A DNA stretch of 64,000 nt from Lutjanus erythropterus (GCA_020091685.1 CM034609.1:16628204-16692203), one strand, 5' to 3'; counted from the first letter of the stretch, positions 1-13,700 are shown. Numbers and translations are program-made. Notes: a model not told the origin generated them from the letters alone.

Positions 1-1209
1 CAGTTACCTATTCACAGTCTTTGTTTGCTGCCTAAATGGAAGACAGAAACTACAGACACATTATTCTATGATTTAGTTACTAACAGATACATAATAATTC
101 CTCCCTTGTTTACTATATTTTCCATTAAATGTTTGTCAATAAGTGATATAGGCCTGTCACAAAAATCATCAGCAAAAATTATCAATGTCACGTCTTTATA
201 TCATACAGTTTTCAATATGTTTGTACAAGATATTTGTTTATATATGCATTTATATTCTTGGCAGGCCCGGGCGACACAGACTCTGGCTACTCTCTGTGAT
301 ATTGTACCTTTGTTGCTTGTAATCTAACTGCACCATGACACGACACACATGCTGTCTCCGCCGCTGTAGGCTGTCTTACAAGACACAGGTCTTGGCATCT
401 GTGTTGGGAGCAGACAAGGCTTTCTGTTTCCATTATCTGTGTCCTCATTATTGTGATCCCCCCTGTATTAACCACCCGCTAATGAGACTCCAATTAATGA
501 TTGAATTGCTTATTAAAGGCCAGACGTGAGGGAAAGTACACAATCAATGAGGGAGAGGAAGGTAAGATTGTTCAAACAGCAAATACAGAAGAAAATGAAG
601 TGTTGATGTGAACTTGAAAGTAGCAGGAGAGGAAAAGGGGTGAGATGGTAAACAATGAAGGGGAAGAAAGAGAGGGAGAACCAACAAAAGGATGGAGGAA
701 GTGAGGATTGAGACAGCAAACAGAAGGACAAGGGAAGAAAGGGGGGGCGAGGGAAAAAAGAAAAAGAAACGGCGGAGAGCTGTCAGTGGGTCATCGGAGG
801 GAGTGTGTCGCCTGCTGACATTGTTTCCATGCTGCTCACTTCAAAGGACTCGGATTATGAAGAGAGCGAGGGGCTTCAGACAATGGGAGGGGAAGAAAAT
901 AACATCAAAGTTAGCCGCGCATTTGAATCGGGATAATCCCAAAACAGTTGTTCTGAATGCATGCTGCACCGGATCAGATGTCCCCTTTTTTTTTTCCTTC
1001 TCGCCAGCCCCGTTCTGCCGTTTCTAGCCCGAATTTAGCTCCCTCTGTGGCTCTACTGTACTTGTGACTTCTTAAATGTGGGTGTTAGCTGGAGAGACCT
1101 TTGTATCTCGTAAACCGCTTTTTTTAGAACAACGGTAGTACAGTGAAATATGCTCATTATGTGGGGTTTTTTGTATAAGTGACGTTTAGGTGGAAGAGTA
1201 TTTTTGTAT

Positions 1210-1231
1210 GGTGTGTGTGTGTGTGAGTGTG
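1210..1231. repeat. TG microsatellite
   Basis: Short TG dinucleotide tract with a GA interruption near its end. Confidence 0.8.
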
Positions 1232-2821
1232 TCATGTGTGCAGCACATACAGCCACAAGCACTTGAGTGCGTGCCTGGTTGGTGTGTTGTCTGCATTGGC
1301 TTTGCATTGCTGGCCTCACTCAGTTTGACTAGCAAATAGACTAAACATCAAACTGATGCAGACATAAAATGTGCCAGCTGGCAGGCACACTAGTGGGACA
1401 CCAAGTAGCTTTGCTTTTTTGACTCTCAATTAGAGATCATTTAAATTAACATTGAAAGAAATTTCTCTTTATAATGTGAAAGGGCTTCTTGTATTATTGA
1501 TCAAAACTCTACAGGTTTTAGCAACCTTAAGCTCATTGTTTTGGTTTTCAGGTTCATACATGGATTGTATGGTTGGGAAATTCAACAATATGCTTGTGCA
1601 GTAGTTTTCAAACTTTTCAGAACAAGGCACACCGAATGGCCTGCCAAAATCTCAGAGCACACCTGTATTCATATCCTTGCAAAATAGCATCTACAGGCAA
1701 TCTAACCCACGGATGCAACGAGTACTAGCCAATCAGAGGCAGAGCTCCCAGTGTGGGTGGGAAAAAAATAAGGCATGAATCGGTCAGAGCCTTTGATGTG
1801 TCAAACTCGACTATATGTGTGTATAGAGTCAGCAAAGATGGATCGTCAGGCTGCACTTTTTTTGTTGATGCAAGGTAAGAAAATAGGGTAGGATTAAATA
1901 AAACTAAAAACTGGCGAAGGGCAAGTCCATTGTTTACATGATACATGAACTGTGGCACAACACGAGATGGAAGTGGTGTCACTTGGCGTGCTGAAAAAAG
2001 TTGAGGCCAGCTCGACTTTGAATTGTAGGGCCTCACACCTGACAAACAGCGCCTCGTGTTGGACGTCAGTTTCTGGCTTCATGTTGCCAGCTTCAGTTGA
2101 AGATGACTTGTAGCCTGATGCTTTGTCGCCGATAGCGTGAACATACTGTAATAGTTCCCACCATCTAGCAACTGTGTGAACAGTGTAAACTGGGGTTCAG
2201 TTTGACAGAAGGTTTTTAAAGGAAAGTTTAAGTTATAACATTGTTATTTTTATTATATAGAGTATTTTCTGTGTATTCGTCATATTCCTTACGTCCTGTC
2301 ATCTGCTCGCTAGCTTGCTAGATTGTTAGCTTTGGTGGCTTCATGACACTGACAGTTTTGCTTATCCATGTTGCCATTGCCTAGGATTTGACTTTCAAGT
2401 TTAAGGTCACAATTCTATTTGATTTTTTCATTTAAACTTTTTTGTATTGACAGTTTTGCCATTGTTAGACTGTTGAGTTGTTTGTAAGATCAACAGATCA
2501 GCAGTTGGTTTTATGCCCAGACAACTGATTTACAAATTTGTCTATAAAAAGATCCTATAGTTGTAGTCTCTATAGTATCAAGTGTGATATGACCGTCTGT
2601 GGGCTCTGCTGTGTTGTCTTGTTGTTTTTTTTCTTTGGATGTGCCGGACACCAAAGGTAGACGGGGTAGGAGAGAAAAAAGAAATAGTGGGTGAATAGCA
2701 GATTCTACTTCTCTACCATTCTACATTCGATTATTGAAATTGAAGGGTCATTTTGATTGATCTTCACTTCAATATTGAAATTGTGATACTCCTATGTATC
2801 AGGCAAGCACATAGTGTACAC

Positions 2822-3505
2822 CAGTGTTTCTCAAACGTTTTACACCGTGTACCACCTCAGAAAATGTTTGGCTTTCCATGACCAATGTTAAAATACAGTA
2901 GTGTAGACCTACCCTATTCAGCTATGGACACTTCATGCAAGAAGAGGGTTTATTCGCAGTTGCACCCACTTCAACTAAATCCAAATTTGAGGTAACTCGA
3001 GTCATATCTCCCTACTGTTTTGCAATGTTATCAGCTGCTGTGGACGCTTCATTAGCACTTTCATAAGTAGCCACTAACCTTTTCTCATTTCTTCATCGTC
3101 CATTTCATTTAATTCTCCGTCTGCTCTGTGCTTCTCCTCCTAATAGTTTCAGTTTGGGGCCACAATCACTGTGTTTTTAAACCATTCATTTTCCGTCGCC
3201 GTCACAGTTTATCTTGTAAGTATCGGTAATCATAGATGACATACACACATGCTACATGCATGATTATGACAATGTAGCTGGCTGATACTGAAACAAAAGT
3301 ACAAGAAAGATACAATTTATTTTAAATTATATTTCAGTAATCTCTTTTATGTATTTACATTTGGAATTTTGTAGTATATTGATAGCATTATATAGTTTAG
3401 TAATTTATTTCATTAATAAGAACTATTTCTGACATTCCTCCACGTACCACTAGAAGGAGCTTGTGTATCACCAGTGGTAGACGTGCCATAGTTTGAGAAT
3501 CAAGG
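2822..3505. mobile_element. non-autonomous hAT-type DNA transposon with intact target duplication
   Basis: The left end reads CAGTGTTTCTCAAAC. The right end, read on the other strand, is CCTTGATTCTCAAAC, so the termini match at most positions. Both ends are flanked by the same 8 bases, GTGTACAC (2814-2821 and 3506-3513). An 8-bp duplication and CAGTG...CTCAAAC termini are typical of hAT elements. The 684-bp body has no long open frame, so it would need transposase from elsewhere. It lies in a cep112 intron. Confidence 0.75.
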
Positions 3506-4216
3506 GTGTACACGACTTTCCGCATTGTAACCATAAGCTCACGAATTCAATTTGAAGGCATTAATAAGCACATCCATCCATCCCTCAGGAACAGGAAGTT
3601 GCAATGTCACACATTGGATAGTAAATAAAGAGAAGCTGAGGCTTTGTAATGTTTCACTTCACTTTGTGCCTCTGTTTCCTATGAATGATCCCTCATATGC
3701 AGTTATAGTCAGTTATATTTAGGTTACCAATTATCTCATAACAGTGGGCAAGGCAGGAGCGGGCAGTTTTAATGCACTGGAACCAGGCCGGTGTCAAAGG
3801 ACTGTGGAAGGTGAAAGCAAGATGAAAGCGCTGTATTTGCTTTCATCTGTCCAGTCTATTCATATCAGGTAAGGGCAATGGGAACCAATATAGAGGAAGC
3901 CAGTGTGGTGCATTGGGGCATAGCCAACATTTGGGTTGGAGGATTATTCACTTCCTCGTGTCATCTGTTTCCCAACATGTGGCGTCGTGGCAAAGTGTCT
4001 CCATTTGTGGGTGGATTTTGTCTTTGATGAGATGCAGGGGTTTGAGGTGAACGTGAAGTTTAATAGCGAGGTTATTTGGATTACTTGAGTACATGGTGTG
4101 TGTTTGTGTGGCCACGTGCACAGGGCAGTGTTTTTGTCTGTGTATGTATGAGTGTGCAGCTGCCAAATCTGACAGAACTCAAGCCCACATTAGCCTGCCA
4201 AGAGAAAGGTACAAAG

Positions 4217-4255
4217 ACACACACGCACACACACTCTCACACACACACACACACA
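4217..4255. repeat. CA microsatellite (imperfect)
   Basis: CA-rich dinucleotide run with a CTCT interruption. It is separated from a second, longer CA run by about 90 bp of pyrimidine-rich sequence. Confidence 0.85.
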
Positions 4256-4342
4256 GGCCGTGTCTCTCCTCTTTCTCTCACACCCTATCTTTCCAACTCT
4301 GTATCTTCGAACTCTTTTCTGTCTCAAACTCTCTGTCTGTCT

Positions 4343-4343
<1 letters not shown>

Positions 4344-4416
<73 letters not shown>
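4344..4416. repeat. CA microsatellite (long)
   Basis: About 36 CA units with a single AT interruption near the middle. It opens false frames of Thr-His (sense) and Val-Cys (antisense) that should not be annotated as genes. Confidence 0.95.
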
Positions 4417-4419
<3 letters not shown>

Positions 4420-6167
4420 CACACATGCTCACCTCGCCCTGCCAAAAGGGAGAGGTGGCTGGTGAATAAACAATGGCACTCCGCCCATAGTGTCACCCGC
4501 CTGGGCTTTGATCAGCACCGCTGTTCCTGCTCCCCACAGCAGTGCTTCCTGTCTTTCTGCCTGCCGAATGCTGCCATGCACACACACATACACATGCGTG
4601 CAGACACACACACCTATAAATTAGCGTCTCATTCTTATACATGGGCCTACATATACTCTCTCTCTCTCTTCCATTTTCTCCTCAGTGAGTCTTTATCCGT
4701 GTCTTTCTGTCTCTCAAACTCGCAGCTTTGAGTTAGTGCCCTTGTCTCTACATCTTTCAATAGTGTTGCATTTTCTAACATACACCCACATGCGCTCAGT
4801 GTTTGCGCACACACACAGACGAGGATACACAGCTTTGATCCCGGCCCATCCAACAGTAACTTCTAGTGCGAGTCAAAGGGAAGGTGCTGTTGTAGTGTCC
4901 TCTGGGTGAAGTGACAGCAGACACATTACATAATGCAACAGTGACCATTGTCTCACTCTGTTTGAGGGTGAGAGCGAATATATGAGCTGCACCGTTCTTT
5001 GTGTGAGGTGTACCTTTCCTTTGTCAAATTTAGATGGAGTCCATGTGATCTAGGCGCTTAGCTTTTATGCATGCATGCCAGTAACGAGGGACAAGGCTCC
5101 TGTCCACACACACACACAACCACACAAACATGCACACGTTCAAGGGGGCTAGTTGTAGCAGCTGCAGTTTGTCTGTAGTTCTTTAGTTATATATGCATTA
5201 GTTTCTGAGGGGGTTGAAAGGATGACTTTGCCTGTGGGAAGGAATGGCAGCAGTGGATCAAGAACAGGTGTGCTGGATACCCTCTGTTGCAGAGGCAAAG
5301 AGCTGCTTCAATCGTTGTGTGTATGTGTGTGTGCGTTTTTCCTCTCCATTTGTGGGTCTGTCCACGTCCTTCAACACATGTCCATGTTCTTCGTGTCAAC
5401 CTTGAACTGCACATTTGTTTACTGAAGTTTGTTAAACCATCTGTGTTTGTCGCTTTCTTCTTTTCATGTGCGTGTGGGCATGAACACTACTTTCACAATT
5501 TTTTTTATTCAAAGGGCAGTTCCATTATTTTATTCAATTTTTTATTTTTTATTTATTTTTTTATCATTATGTAGCTTCCAGTAGTGTTCCTTATGTATTA
5601 AAATCCGAGCAATAGTACATATGTTTTAGTTTCAAGATGTTGTTTTCCAAGCCCTTCTAGAAATGTTTTCCCACCCTTGAGTGGTCATTCCAAAAAGAAG
5701 GAGCCAGCTCATAGGGATCTTCACCAGTAGTTTTTCAGAATATTATTCAATATTCTGCTGACCAAGTTTTAGCAGCTTCCACACATTTTCCTGAACTTTT
5801 ACGTGATTTAGACACCCTGAAGTTGATTTAAGTTCAATATTTAGCGCATAATCCATTCTGTCGTTCACATCCCTGTTTCTCCACAATGCCTCTGCATTCA
5901 GGTTACTGACCAAAATGATGGTCCATACACTTTGTAAACCCCCAAGGTAGAGGAAGGGATACAGGAGGGCACTCTCTCTATTTTTTTTCTAAATTTGTAG
6001 GTGGACATTTAGTCTTGTGTAATTTTGGGTCATAGAGTAAATGCTAACTGTTTTGTTCTGGGTACAGTCCTGGCCTTTGTGTGGTAATCATACTTTTAAA
6101 CCTAAAAAGAAGTGAGGAGACTGGGCTGCTGTCAGAAAACTGTGTAACCAGAGACTGCAAATAATTT

Positions 6168-7057
6168 AAGTCCCACCCCTTTTTGCTCTCTGCTCCAATA
6201 ACACATGAGCAAGCTTGGTAGCTGGAGGAACTTCAGTCAACTTTCTCTTTTCCTGTTTACTGTGCATAAGTTAGACAGTTGACACTTTGCTAAGCCCCAC
6301 CACTTTAGTTACTGTTACTACACCTGTCAGGCTTTCCATTCTCATACTGCACACATGCTGTTTACAATGATAACAGTGGCACACACACACACTTTGCAAT
6401 GTTTACATATGACACATTTTAAAATGATAACCCTGTCAAAGTGTATTAAAACATGTAACATTACTTTACAGTTGTGTACATGATATAAAGTTAACACTAA
6501 AAGACTGAGGCTAAAGCTAGCTTACACCTCAGGAAACTTTAGTAGGATGGTAGGATGGAAGTTTATTATATAAATAAAGTTTATTATGGTGAAATATGAA
6601 ATGTATATTTATGCAATAGATGACAGAAATACACTCATTAACATGTGAAAAAGAAGCACAGGGACTAGATTAAGTGCAGCAAAGCTTGACAGGCTTGCGG
6701 TGGCCGAGTAATGGTTGCTGAGCTATGATTGGACAGTTGCTGTTTGCAGGAGGGGCTTAGTGAAGGTTCAATTAGCTAGCTAGTTAGTTTTGCTAACATT
6801 AGCTATTAGCTAGCTATTTAATGTGGATTGACTAGCCATCTGATGCAGATTAGTTAGCTAGTGTTTTGCTAACATTAGCTAACGGATGTGACTATCTACA
6901 CTATATGTTGCTTTTACAGGTCACCCAGCAACAGTTTTTAACCATCTTCAAAAATAGTTTTTCTTATCAACATAGACAAGCCTAGCACATAGCTTATCTA
7001 GGTACAGGAAACAGGAAAAGAGAAAGTTGACCAAGGTTCTCGAAGGGGCAGGACTTA
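6168..7057. mobile_element. inverted-repeat DNA element, about 0.9 kb
   Basis: The outer ends are related in inverted orientation: AAGTCCCACCCCT at 6168-6180 against TAAGTCCTGCCCCT read from the other strand at 7044-7057. Inside them, 6236-6258 and 7009-7031 are perfect 23-bp inverted copies (GTCAACTTTCTCT...). The interior has GCTA-rich sequence around 6770-6900 and no usable open frame. I infer a non-autonomous DNA transposon; the family cannot be named from sequence alone. Confidence 0.6.
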
Positions 7058-8193
7058 GAAAGCGTCGTTACTAATCCTAAACTGGATTTTGTATTATGTA
7101 TCTGTTGTCCCTTTTCTATATGCTGGATTTGCTCATTTTTGAAACTTTGCAATGGTGTGGTATTTTGGCCAGGTCTCCCATGAAAAAGACATTTTAATCT
7201 GAAAGGACTTGCTGGATAAATAAAAGTTAAATTAAAAAAGAAGTCTGTGCTCTGCTTCTAGTTCAGGCCTGTTTGTCCCTTTATGTTAGCACTGGTGCCA
7301 GTTGTGTATGTGTGAAGGCAAGGGTCCCTGTGTCTCTCTTTCACTTTGTGACTCTTTTTATGTATCTGTCTAAGCACCCATCTGCCTTCATGTCCATGTG
7401 TATGCGTGTTTGTGTGTGTGTGCGTGGGACTGTACATGTGTGCCTGGTGTTGGCTGATTGATGACTTTTCCGGCTGTGGGCAGATTCCCGGCAGTGTTTG
7501 ATCCACATATCAGAGGAGGTGGAAGTAGGAGAGAGATAACATTCCAGGATGCAACTGGGGAACGTGGGAAGTAGATCAGCTCATAGAGACCGTACTCCAT
7601 TCACGGACAACAAACGGAAATTACTCATTAAACCACAGGCCTAATGCTAAGTACAAAGAAACCATGACGGCCTAATGTCGTGTAGCTTCCCTGTTTGAAG
7701 AATCCCATGTTAACACAATCCAAGCTGTGGGCAGACGCAGAAAAGCCACCATTACTGTGGTTGCACATCGCTTATAAAGCCCTCTATAACACAGTGCTGT
7801 ATGCAAAGGGTTTTACTTTATGAGCAGTTTTGGCAAGAAATCTGTTCAGCAGAACCTGTAGAACCAGTTATATGTTAAAAAAATATACATACATCAAATT
7901 CCATTAAAATACAGGCCAAAATAGACAGAACTTTTCCATGAAATGTAGTAATTTAACAGAAAGCTGTTCTGTCAGCAGCTCCAACAACAAACTGAGGCTT
8001 TGAAAAAAAAAAAAAAGTAGAAATCACAAGACAGCTCAAATCAATTTTACTTTCCTTAATCTCCGTTATTATTAAATCCTTGTGTTTCAAATGCATTCTG
8101 CTCAGCTTTCTGACAGAGGACCAAAAAGAGGCCTACACAAGGGCTAATGGTGAGCAGCAACCCTGCAACACTGTTGTATGTTTTGGATTTTTA

Positions 8194-8590
8194 TTAAAGG
8201 GTCAGTTCACCCTAATAAATTAAAAATGCATAAGTTTCCTCTGACCTATAGTGCTATTTATCCGTTTAGACAGTTTTAGTTTACATTGAATATAATGGAA
8301 CTAGATGGCACTCAGCTTGTGGTGCTCAAAGCAGCAAAAAAATATATTTGAAAAACTCAACAGCAATTTGTTTTTCCTGGCATTCATGTTTACATCCAGC
8401 ACCTTTATGAACATTAGCCTCTCCTCCATAAGAAGATTCACGTTTCCCTCTGCCATGTGGTTGGCAGGTGTAGTTTAGTAGAACGAAGAAAGTTTGTGTA
8501 TTTTTTGGCACTTTGAGCACCACAAAGTGATTTAAGTGATGCTGCTGGATTACACACAGAATCATGGAGCTTGCACCGCTGCACTGCACC
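8194..8590. repeat. interspersed repeat family A, copy 1 (3' truncated)
   Basis: Starts with TTAAAGGGTCAGTTCACCCT, and then follows the same internal order as the copies at 12.7, 48.3 and 56.3 kb: 'agtgctatttatcc', 'aatggaactagatggcac', 'ttgtggtgctcaaag'. The inverted right terminus seen in copies 2 and 3 is missing or unrecognisable here. Confidence 0.7.
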
Positions 8591-9868
8591 GTCCAACATG
8601 TTTTTTGAACTGTAAACTAAATTATTCGTGTTCCATGATGAAACATCAATATCTGTGTTAAAATTGACATTTCTTAGTATTAATGTTTCATGGGTTGGAA
8701 AAGGCTCAAACCCAATGTTTTAAATCATCCTGAGGTCAATGCAAAAATAAAGCTGACCATTTGGGACTGCTCTACATCATGAGATTTATATCTTAAAAAA
8801 GACTCCCCTTCCACCTGGGAGTCTGTGAAACAGCGCTCATTTTCAAATATATGCTGATCAAGACTCATCAATTCAATTTTGGCACTTTTGACACCTGTAG
8901 AAGCTCCACCAGATTTCTACAGCAGGTGATTAATCATTAATAAGATACAAAGTGCACTTCTTTTTCAGAATTATAAAACAGTAATGTTCTCACTGGAGTG
9001 ATTTCTCTTGTCTCTCCTGTCCGTATTCAACAAACAATGTCAAATGAGTGCCCAGTTACTGCCATTTCTACACAAGGCAGAGAAAACTAAATCATGAGAA
9101 AACCTGTGAGCGCCAAAGACATAATACACACATACATTGTCGGCTAACGGTTAATCATCAGCATCCCTGCAATGTATATAGAGACACATTGTTACTTGTT
9201 TATCTTTGTAGCAACTGGCAAGGCATCAGTGACTTCTTTCCTGGTGAGAACCTGAACATTCAATCCTGAAATAAAACATGGATCTATGTTTTATTTATTG
9301 TTTTCAAGACATAATCAAGAGATTTTAGGCTGCAATTGTATTCGCAAGTTTTGCTAAAGTGAACATCCATTAAATTATATACTGTTTGATAAACAGAGTG
9401 TATGTATGTAAGCCCCCACACACAAATACGCACACAGTGCATATGGTGCATATTTCAGAGTTGTTTCCTATTCTCTTTCTACTGTAGCTCACAGCAGCTG
9501 AAAGAGACAGAGACGGGAAGATAGAGAACAGTGCGTTCCCCCTGTGGGCATAGCTCGGTTGCAACATGTCTTCATTACCACGGCAATTGTCTTACTATTT
9601 TCATCAGTACTCGGAAAGGCGCCTCCATAACTGTGCCGACATGTGTGCATATTGCAATAGACGAGATAACTGCTCTATTTGCTGTTTGGGAGAGTTTGCT
9701 GCCGCCGCCATCGTAGCATCTTCCCACCTCGGTTCGAAATCAACTCTGGGAAAAGTGCTGTAAAGCATCAAAGTAGTGAAAGCAAGTCAATTCATACCAA
9801 TATCAGTGATATCTTTCAGAGGGGCTGTCCTGGACGACTTGCCAAACCACATCTTTTTATTCCTACAC

Positions 9869-9897
9869 ACAGACAGACAGACAGACAGACAGACAGC
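9869..9897. repeat. GACA tetranucleotide microsatellite
   Basis: About seven ACAG/GACA units in a row. Confidence 0.9.
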
Positions 9898-11350
9898 AAA
9901 GCAAAAGCAAAAGTTTCACTTCTCTAACACCTCAGGAGGGAGACCTCTCTCCTCCTCCCCCTCCTCCCCCTACCTCCTCCTCCTCCAGCTTCTCTCTTAC
10001 ACTCACTTCTTTACCTTTCCCACAATCCTCTGATAAAAGTGCAGATAAAAGAAAGTCTGTGCTCATCTCTCTGGCCATCCACCTCTCCTTGAGGTTAGCA
10101 CCTCCTTTATTATTTACTATTAGATCAGTAGACATACATACACACACCGCCTTGTTCTACTAAAGCTGATGTGTGTGTTTGTGTGTGGGCGCAGTCCACA
10201 TACTGTGTCTTTGCTTATGTACGTCTGTGTGCTTCGTGCCCCTTGTGTATGTATCTGTTCTTACCCTTTTGCTTGTCTGTGTGAGTGTGTGTGTGTGTCC
10301 TTGGCTGGAGGCGGTGCAGTGTGAGGTTTTCGCTGCTGTCTGAAGTCGTCCAGCCTCAGTGTCATTAGAGGATCTCTTTAATCCAGACTTTGGGAGAAAC
10401 TTCTGACAGCACGCTGCAAATAGAAGGCCCCGCCGCACATGAAGAGCAGCTCGGCTCCTAACAAAACACAGAGTTTAAAGAGGCCCCTGGCCTTTTTTCC
10501 TCCTCCCACTATTCCCTCCCTTCTTTCTTCTTTGCTTTTTTCCCTGCCCTCTGTTGCTTTTACTTCACCCTAGGGAAACATGCTTGCCTTATCTGCGCAG
10601 GAGGACCACCCAGGAAAGATGACTCAGGCGTTGGTGTGTCTGTGCGCCTGTGTATGTTTGTGTGCATACAACAGTGGGATTGCACACTCATTTAACTGAG
10701 TGCAGCACTCACATTTTTAGAACTTTTGCTGTTAATATTAATGCATGCCTATACCTGCATGGATCGCTCTGAGCGGTGTGTTTGTTGGTGCTTGCGTGCG
10801 CGTGTGCCTCGCTAATCCTTTGAGCCAAAGTTTGGAATGAAAGGCACATTGCTGATGGAGAGGTGAGAGAGGCCTTCAAGCTCCCCAACTGTGGGACTGT
10901 GCAGCAGAGGTACACCGCTGCCCCGTCTGCTCACTCCAGACATGTGTTTTTCGCCTTCATGTCCCTCTTCTCTTCTTCACTATCTTGCTGTCTCTCACCT
11001 TTTTGAACTTCTTTCTCTCTGTCTGTTTTCACATTTCTGTCTTATCTTCTCAGGCTTCTTTGCTTTGCATTTTGTTTACTTTTTGCTCCTTCGTACACCT
11101 TTCTCTTTCATTCTTCTCTCCTCCCTCCCTCCATTCCACCCTAAGGAAATCTGATTTCCCCCTCTTCCTGGCCTGTTCACAATGATCCCAGTCTGCATGG
11201 CTGATAAAGACCATATCGCCCTGAGCATCTGGAGACACTTAAGCAGGTTCCTCTACACACGGTCATTCATGCACCTTCACACACTAAATACTATAGAAAC
11301 AAGTGTGTATATGTTAAGTGTTTACATGTGTGCCTGCAATATGTGTATAC

Positions 11351-11375
11351 GTGTGTGCGTGTGTGTGTGTGTGTG
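11351..11375. repeat. TG microsatellite
   Basis: GT dinucleotide tract with one CG interruption. Confidence 0.85.
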
Positions 11376-11529
11376 CAGAATGGAGGTTCGACTGAAAAAA
11401 TGACGAATCAATAATAAAGTAGACCAAAGTAGCAGCACCAGTGAATATCAAGTCATCTTTTGTGGAACTGTGTGTCCAAGTGTCCGCTTTCATAGTAACC
11501 CATAAATGATTTGAGGAACCATTGTTATA

Positions 11530-12056
11530 GGGCTGCAACTAACAAATATTTTCATTATCAAATAATCTAATGATTATTTTCAAGATTAATTGATTAATTA
11601 TTTAGTCTATAAAAATGTAAAATAATTTTGAAAAATGGTCATAACAATTTCCCTGAGCACAAAGTGTGTCTTCAGATTGCTTCCTTTGTCCAACCAGCAG
11701 TCCAGTAACCAAAGACTCTTCATTTACTGTCATAAATGACAAAGAAAAGCAGCAAATCCTCACATTTAAGAAGCTGGTACCAGCAAATGTTTGGCATTTT
11801 TACTTGAAAAATGTCTGAAAGGATTAATCGATTATCAGATCAAAAGTTGGCAATTAATTGTCTTTCAGTACACTAATCGAATAATCATTCAGTTTTTGTA
11901 GCCATGTAAATTTTGAAATTCATTTGGGCTTTTGAAAACAGTGATCAACATTTTTCAATGTTTTTGGACATTTTATGGACCAAATAACTAATCGATTTAT
12001 CGAGAAAATAATCAACAGATCAATTGATAATAAAAAATAATCTCTAGTTGCAGCCT
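11530..12056. mobile_element. interspersed repeat family B (GGGCTGCAACTA termini), near full length
   Basis: The left terminus GGGCTGCAACTAAC and the right terminus, read in reverse as GAGGCTGCAACTAGAG, form inverted ends. The body is rich in ATTGATTAAT-type motifs and carries the internal landmarks 'aaagactcttcatttactgtcataaatgac' in part, 'gaagctggtaccagcaaatgtttggcat' in part and 'gattaatcgattatca'. The same landmarks recur at 47.4-47.8, 50.5, 51.4 and 60.5 kb. It is a non-coding, short inverted-terminal-repeat element typical of percomorph genomes. Confidence 0.75.
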
Positions 12057-12707
12057 CAGATTAAAGTCAAAGTCAGACTCTGGTGTTCAAAGTGCATTAG
12101 GAGGGCTGTGCAGGTGTTCACAGGTGTCTACATTGTTTTATGTTTTCTAGTTTCTTTTTCTTGACTTAATATCTGTGGTTATCAGCTTTAGTGTGGTATC
12201 TGTTGCTCTATGCCTAAAAACAGCCCTAATACAACGATCATGTCTGACAGTGATAATGACTAAATGTTTCTGAGGTTTTTTGTGACTCACAAAGCTTTTG
12301 TTCATCAGCAGAATCATCCTGTAATATTCTATTAATGACAATTCTACCCTCAGAGTTGTTTTGAGCACATCAGATACAGAACCCACATGAAAGAGGCAAA
12401 CACGTCACCAGTGAGGCCCAATAAGTCACCCTTACTTCCCAGAAGACCTGGTCCAGAAATGCTGTGTCACAGTGCGGGGAATCAGGGGTGGGTTTAGAAA
12501 GAGGGGGTTGAGGTGGTGGTTTGTCAGGGTCTCTCATCTTCTTTGTCAGCTGCACCGCTGCTGGAAAGGAACGACGTAGGTGAAGTTAGGGTCACAGTCG
12601 GAGAAGTGTTAGAGGAAGGAAGGGTGAAGACAGGAACTCTTTATGTGCGTGCAAGTACTTAACACGACAACATACGACAAGAAATACACTTTGTACAGTA
12701 CAGGATT

Positions 12708-13700
12708 TTAAAGGGACAGTTCACCCCAAAATCAAAAACATTTTTCTCTTTACCTGGAGTGCTTTTCATCCATCTAAATCTAACCTCTCTCCAGAAATCA
12801 CGAGCTAGTTACTCAAGATACATCCACAGATCTTGTTGTGAGCAGTTTCATGTAAGAATAATTTTCTTTCTACTGCGCAGAAGGAAGCGTGTATCCAGCG
12901 TGGGAAGTAAACATTAATGGCATCGACCTTGGGTGAGCTGTAACCTCTTGTTGTCCATGACTAGATGAAAGCTTCGTTCTGCATGGTGTTACACAGGGCT
13001 CGACAATAAAGACTAGGGGTTCTAGTAACCCACTTGCCCGACCAGACGAAAAAAGAATTTGATTATTAAACAGATTGATTATTAATCTATTAGTTGTTCG
13101 AGTAATGTTTCATGCAGAAATCAGCAGCAGCAGATGCTGTTTTCAGCCTCACAAATTTGAAGATTTCCTGCTTTTCTCTGTTTATCAGTTAATTGAAATT
13201 ATTAGAATATAACTGGGTTTTGGACTGACAAAACAAGACATTTAAAGACATCACCTTGGACTATGATGAACTGAAAGAAGCATTTTTCACTGTTTTCTGA
13301 CATTTTCTAGAGGTTGCAGCCCTGGATTAAACATGTCATGTGTAAACAGTCTTTGTTGTTATTTAATAACTGCTAACAAATGAAACCATTTCTGCAGAGA
13401 CAAGTAAAAACTGACTTCGGCCAAGGAGATTTTTAAACCCATTCCTTGTCAGGGCAAGTGGAAAAAAACATCAATGTTGAACCCTGGATATGATTAAAAG
13501 TCATGATTTCTGGAAAGAGGCATTGCTGTCGAGTTTTTCAAATTTGAGCATGTGTCATCTAGTCTCATATATTCAAGAGATCTCTACACCTGGTATCTCC
13601 AAAACTCCGCAACTCATACCAAACCTATCAAGATGGATAAATACCATTATATGTATGTAAAAATGTGTATTTTTGATTTGGGGGTGAACTGTTCCTTTAA
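12708..13700. mobile_element. interspersed repeat family A, copy 2, interrupted by a nested element
   Basis: The left end, 'aaagggacagttcacccc' followed by 'aaaatcaaaaac', and the right end, 'tttttgatttggggg' followed by 'tgaactgttccttt', are inverted copies, so both termini are present. Internal family-A sequence stops near 12990 and resumes near 13487, flanking another repeat. The open frame on the minus strand at the right end is simply the inverted terminus and is not a gene. Confidence 0.75.
12994..13486. mobile_element. nested repeat inside family A copy 2
   Basis: Begins CAGGGCTCGACAATAAAG and ends ...TCAATGTTGAACCCTG, whose reverse complement is CAGGGTTCAACATTGA; this gives related inverted termini. 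The interior contains a family-B-like patch (13060-13330). The segment 'gacatttaaagacatcac' (13237 onward) to the right end recurs at about 57.6-57.8 kb in an axin2 intron. Together with the host copy this is a two- or three-layer nest. Confidence 0.55.

Noticed and set aside
4076-4731. Overlapping frames of up to 212 codons on both strands
   Set aside because: They are produced by the CA microsatellites (Thr-His and Val-Cys runs).
9869-9897. CRISPR-like or other spaced direct repeats
   Set aside because: Simple tetranucleotide microsatellite; no spacers. No CRISPR array is expected or seen in this vertebrate DNA.
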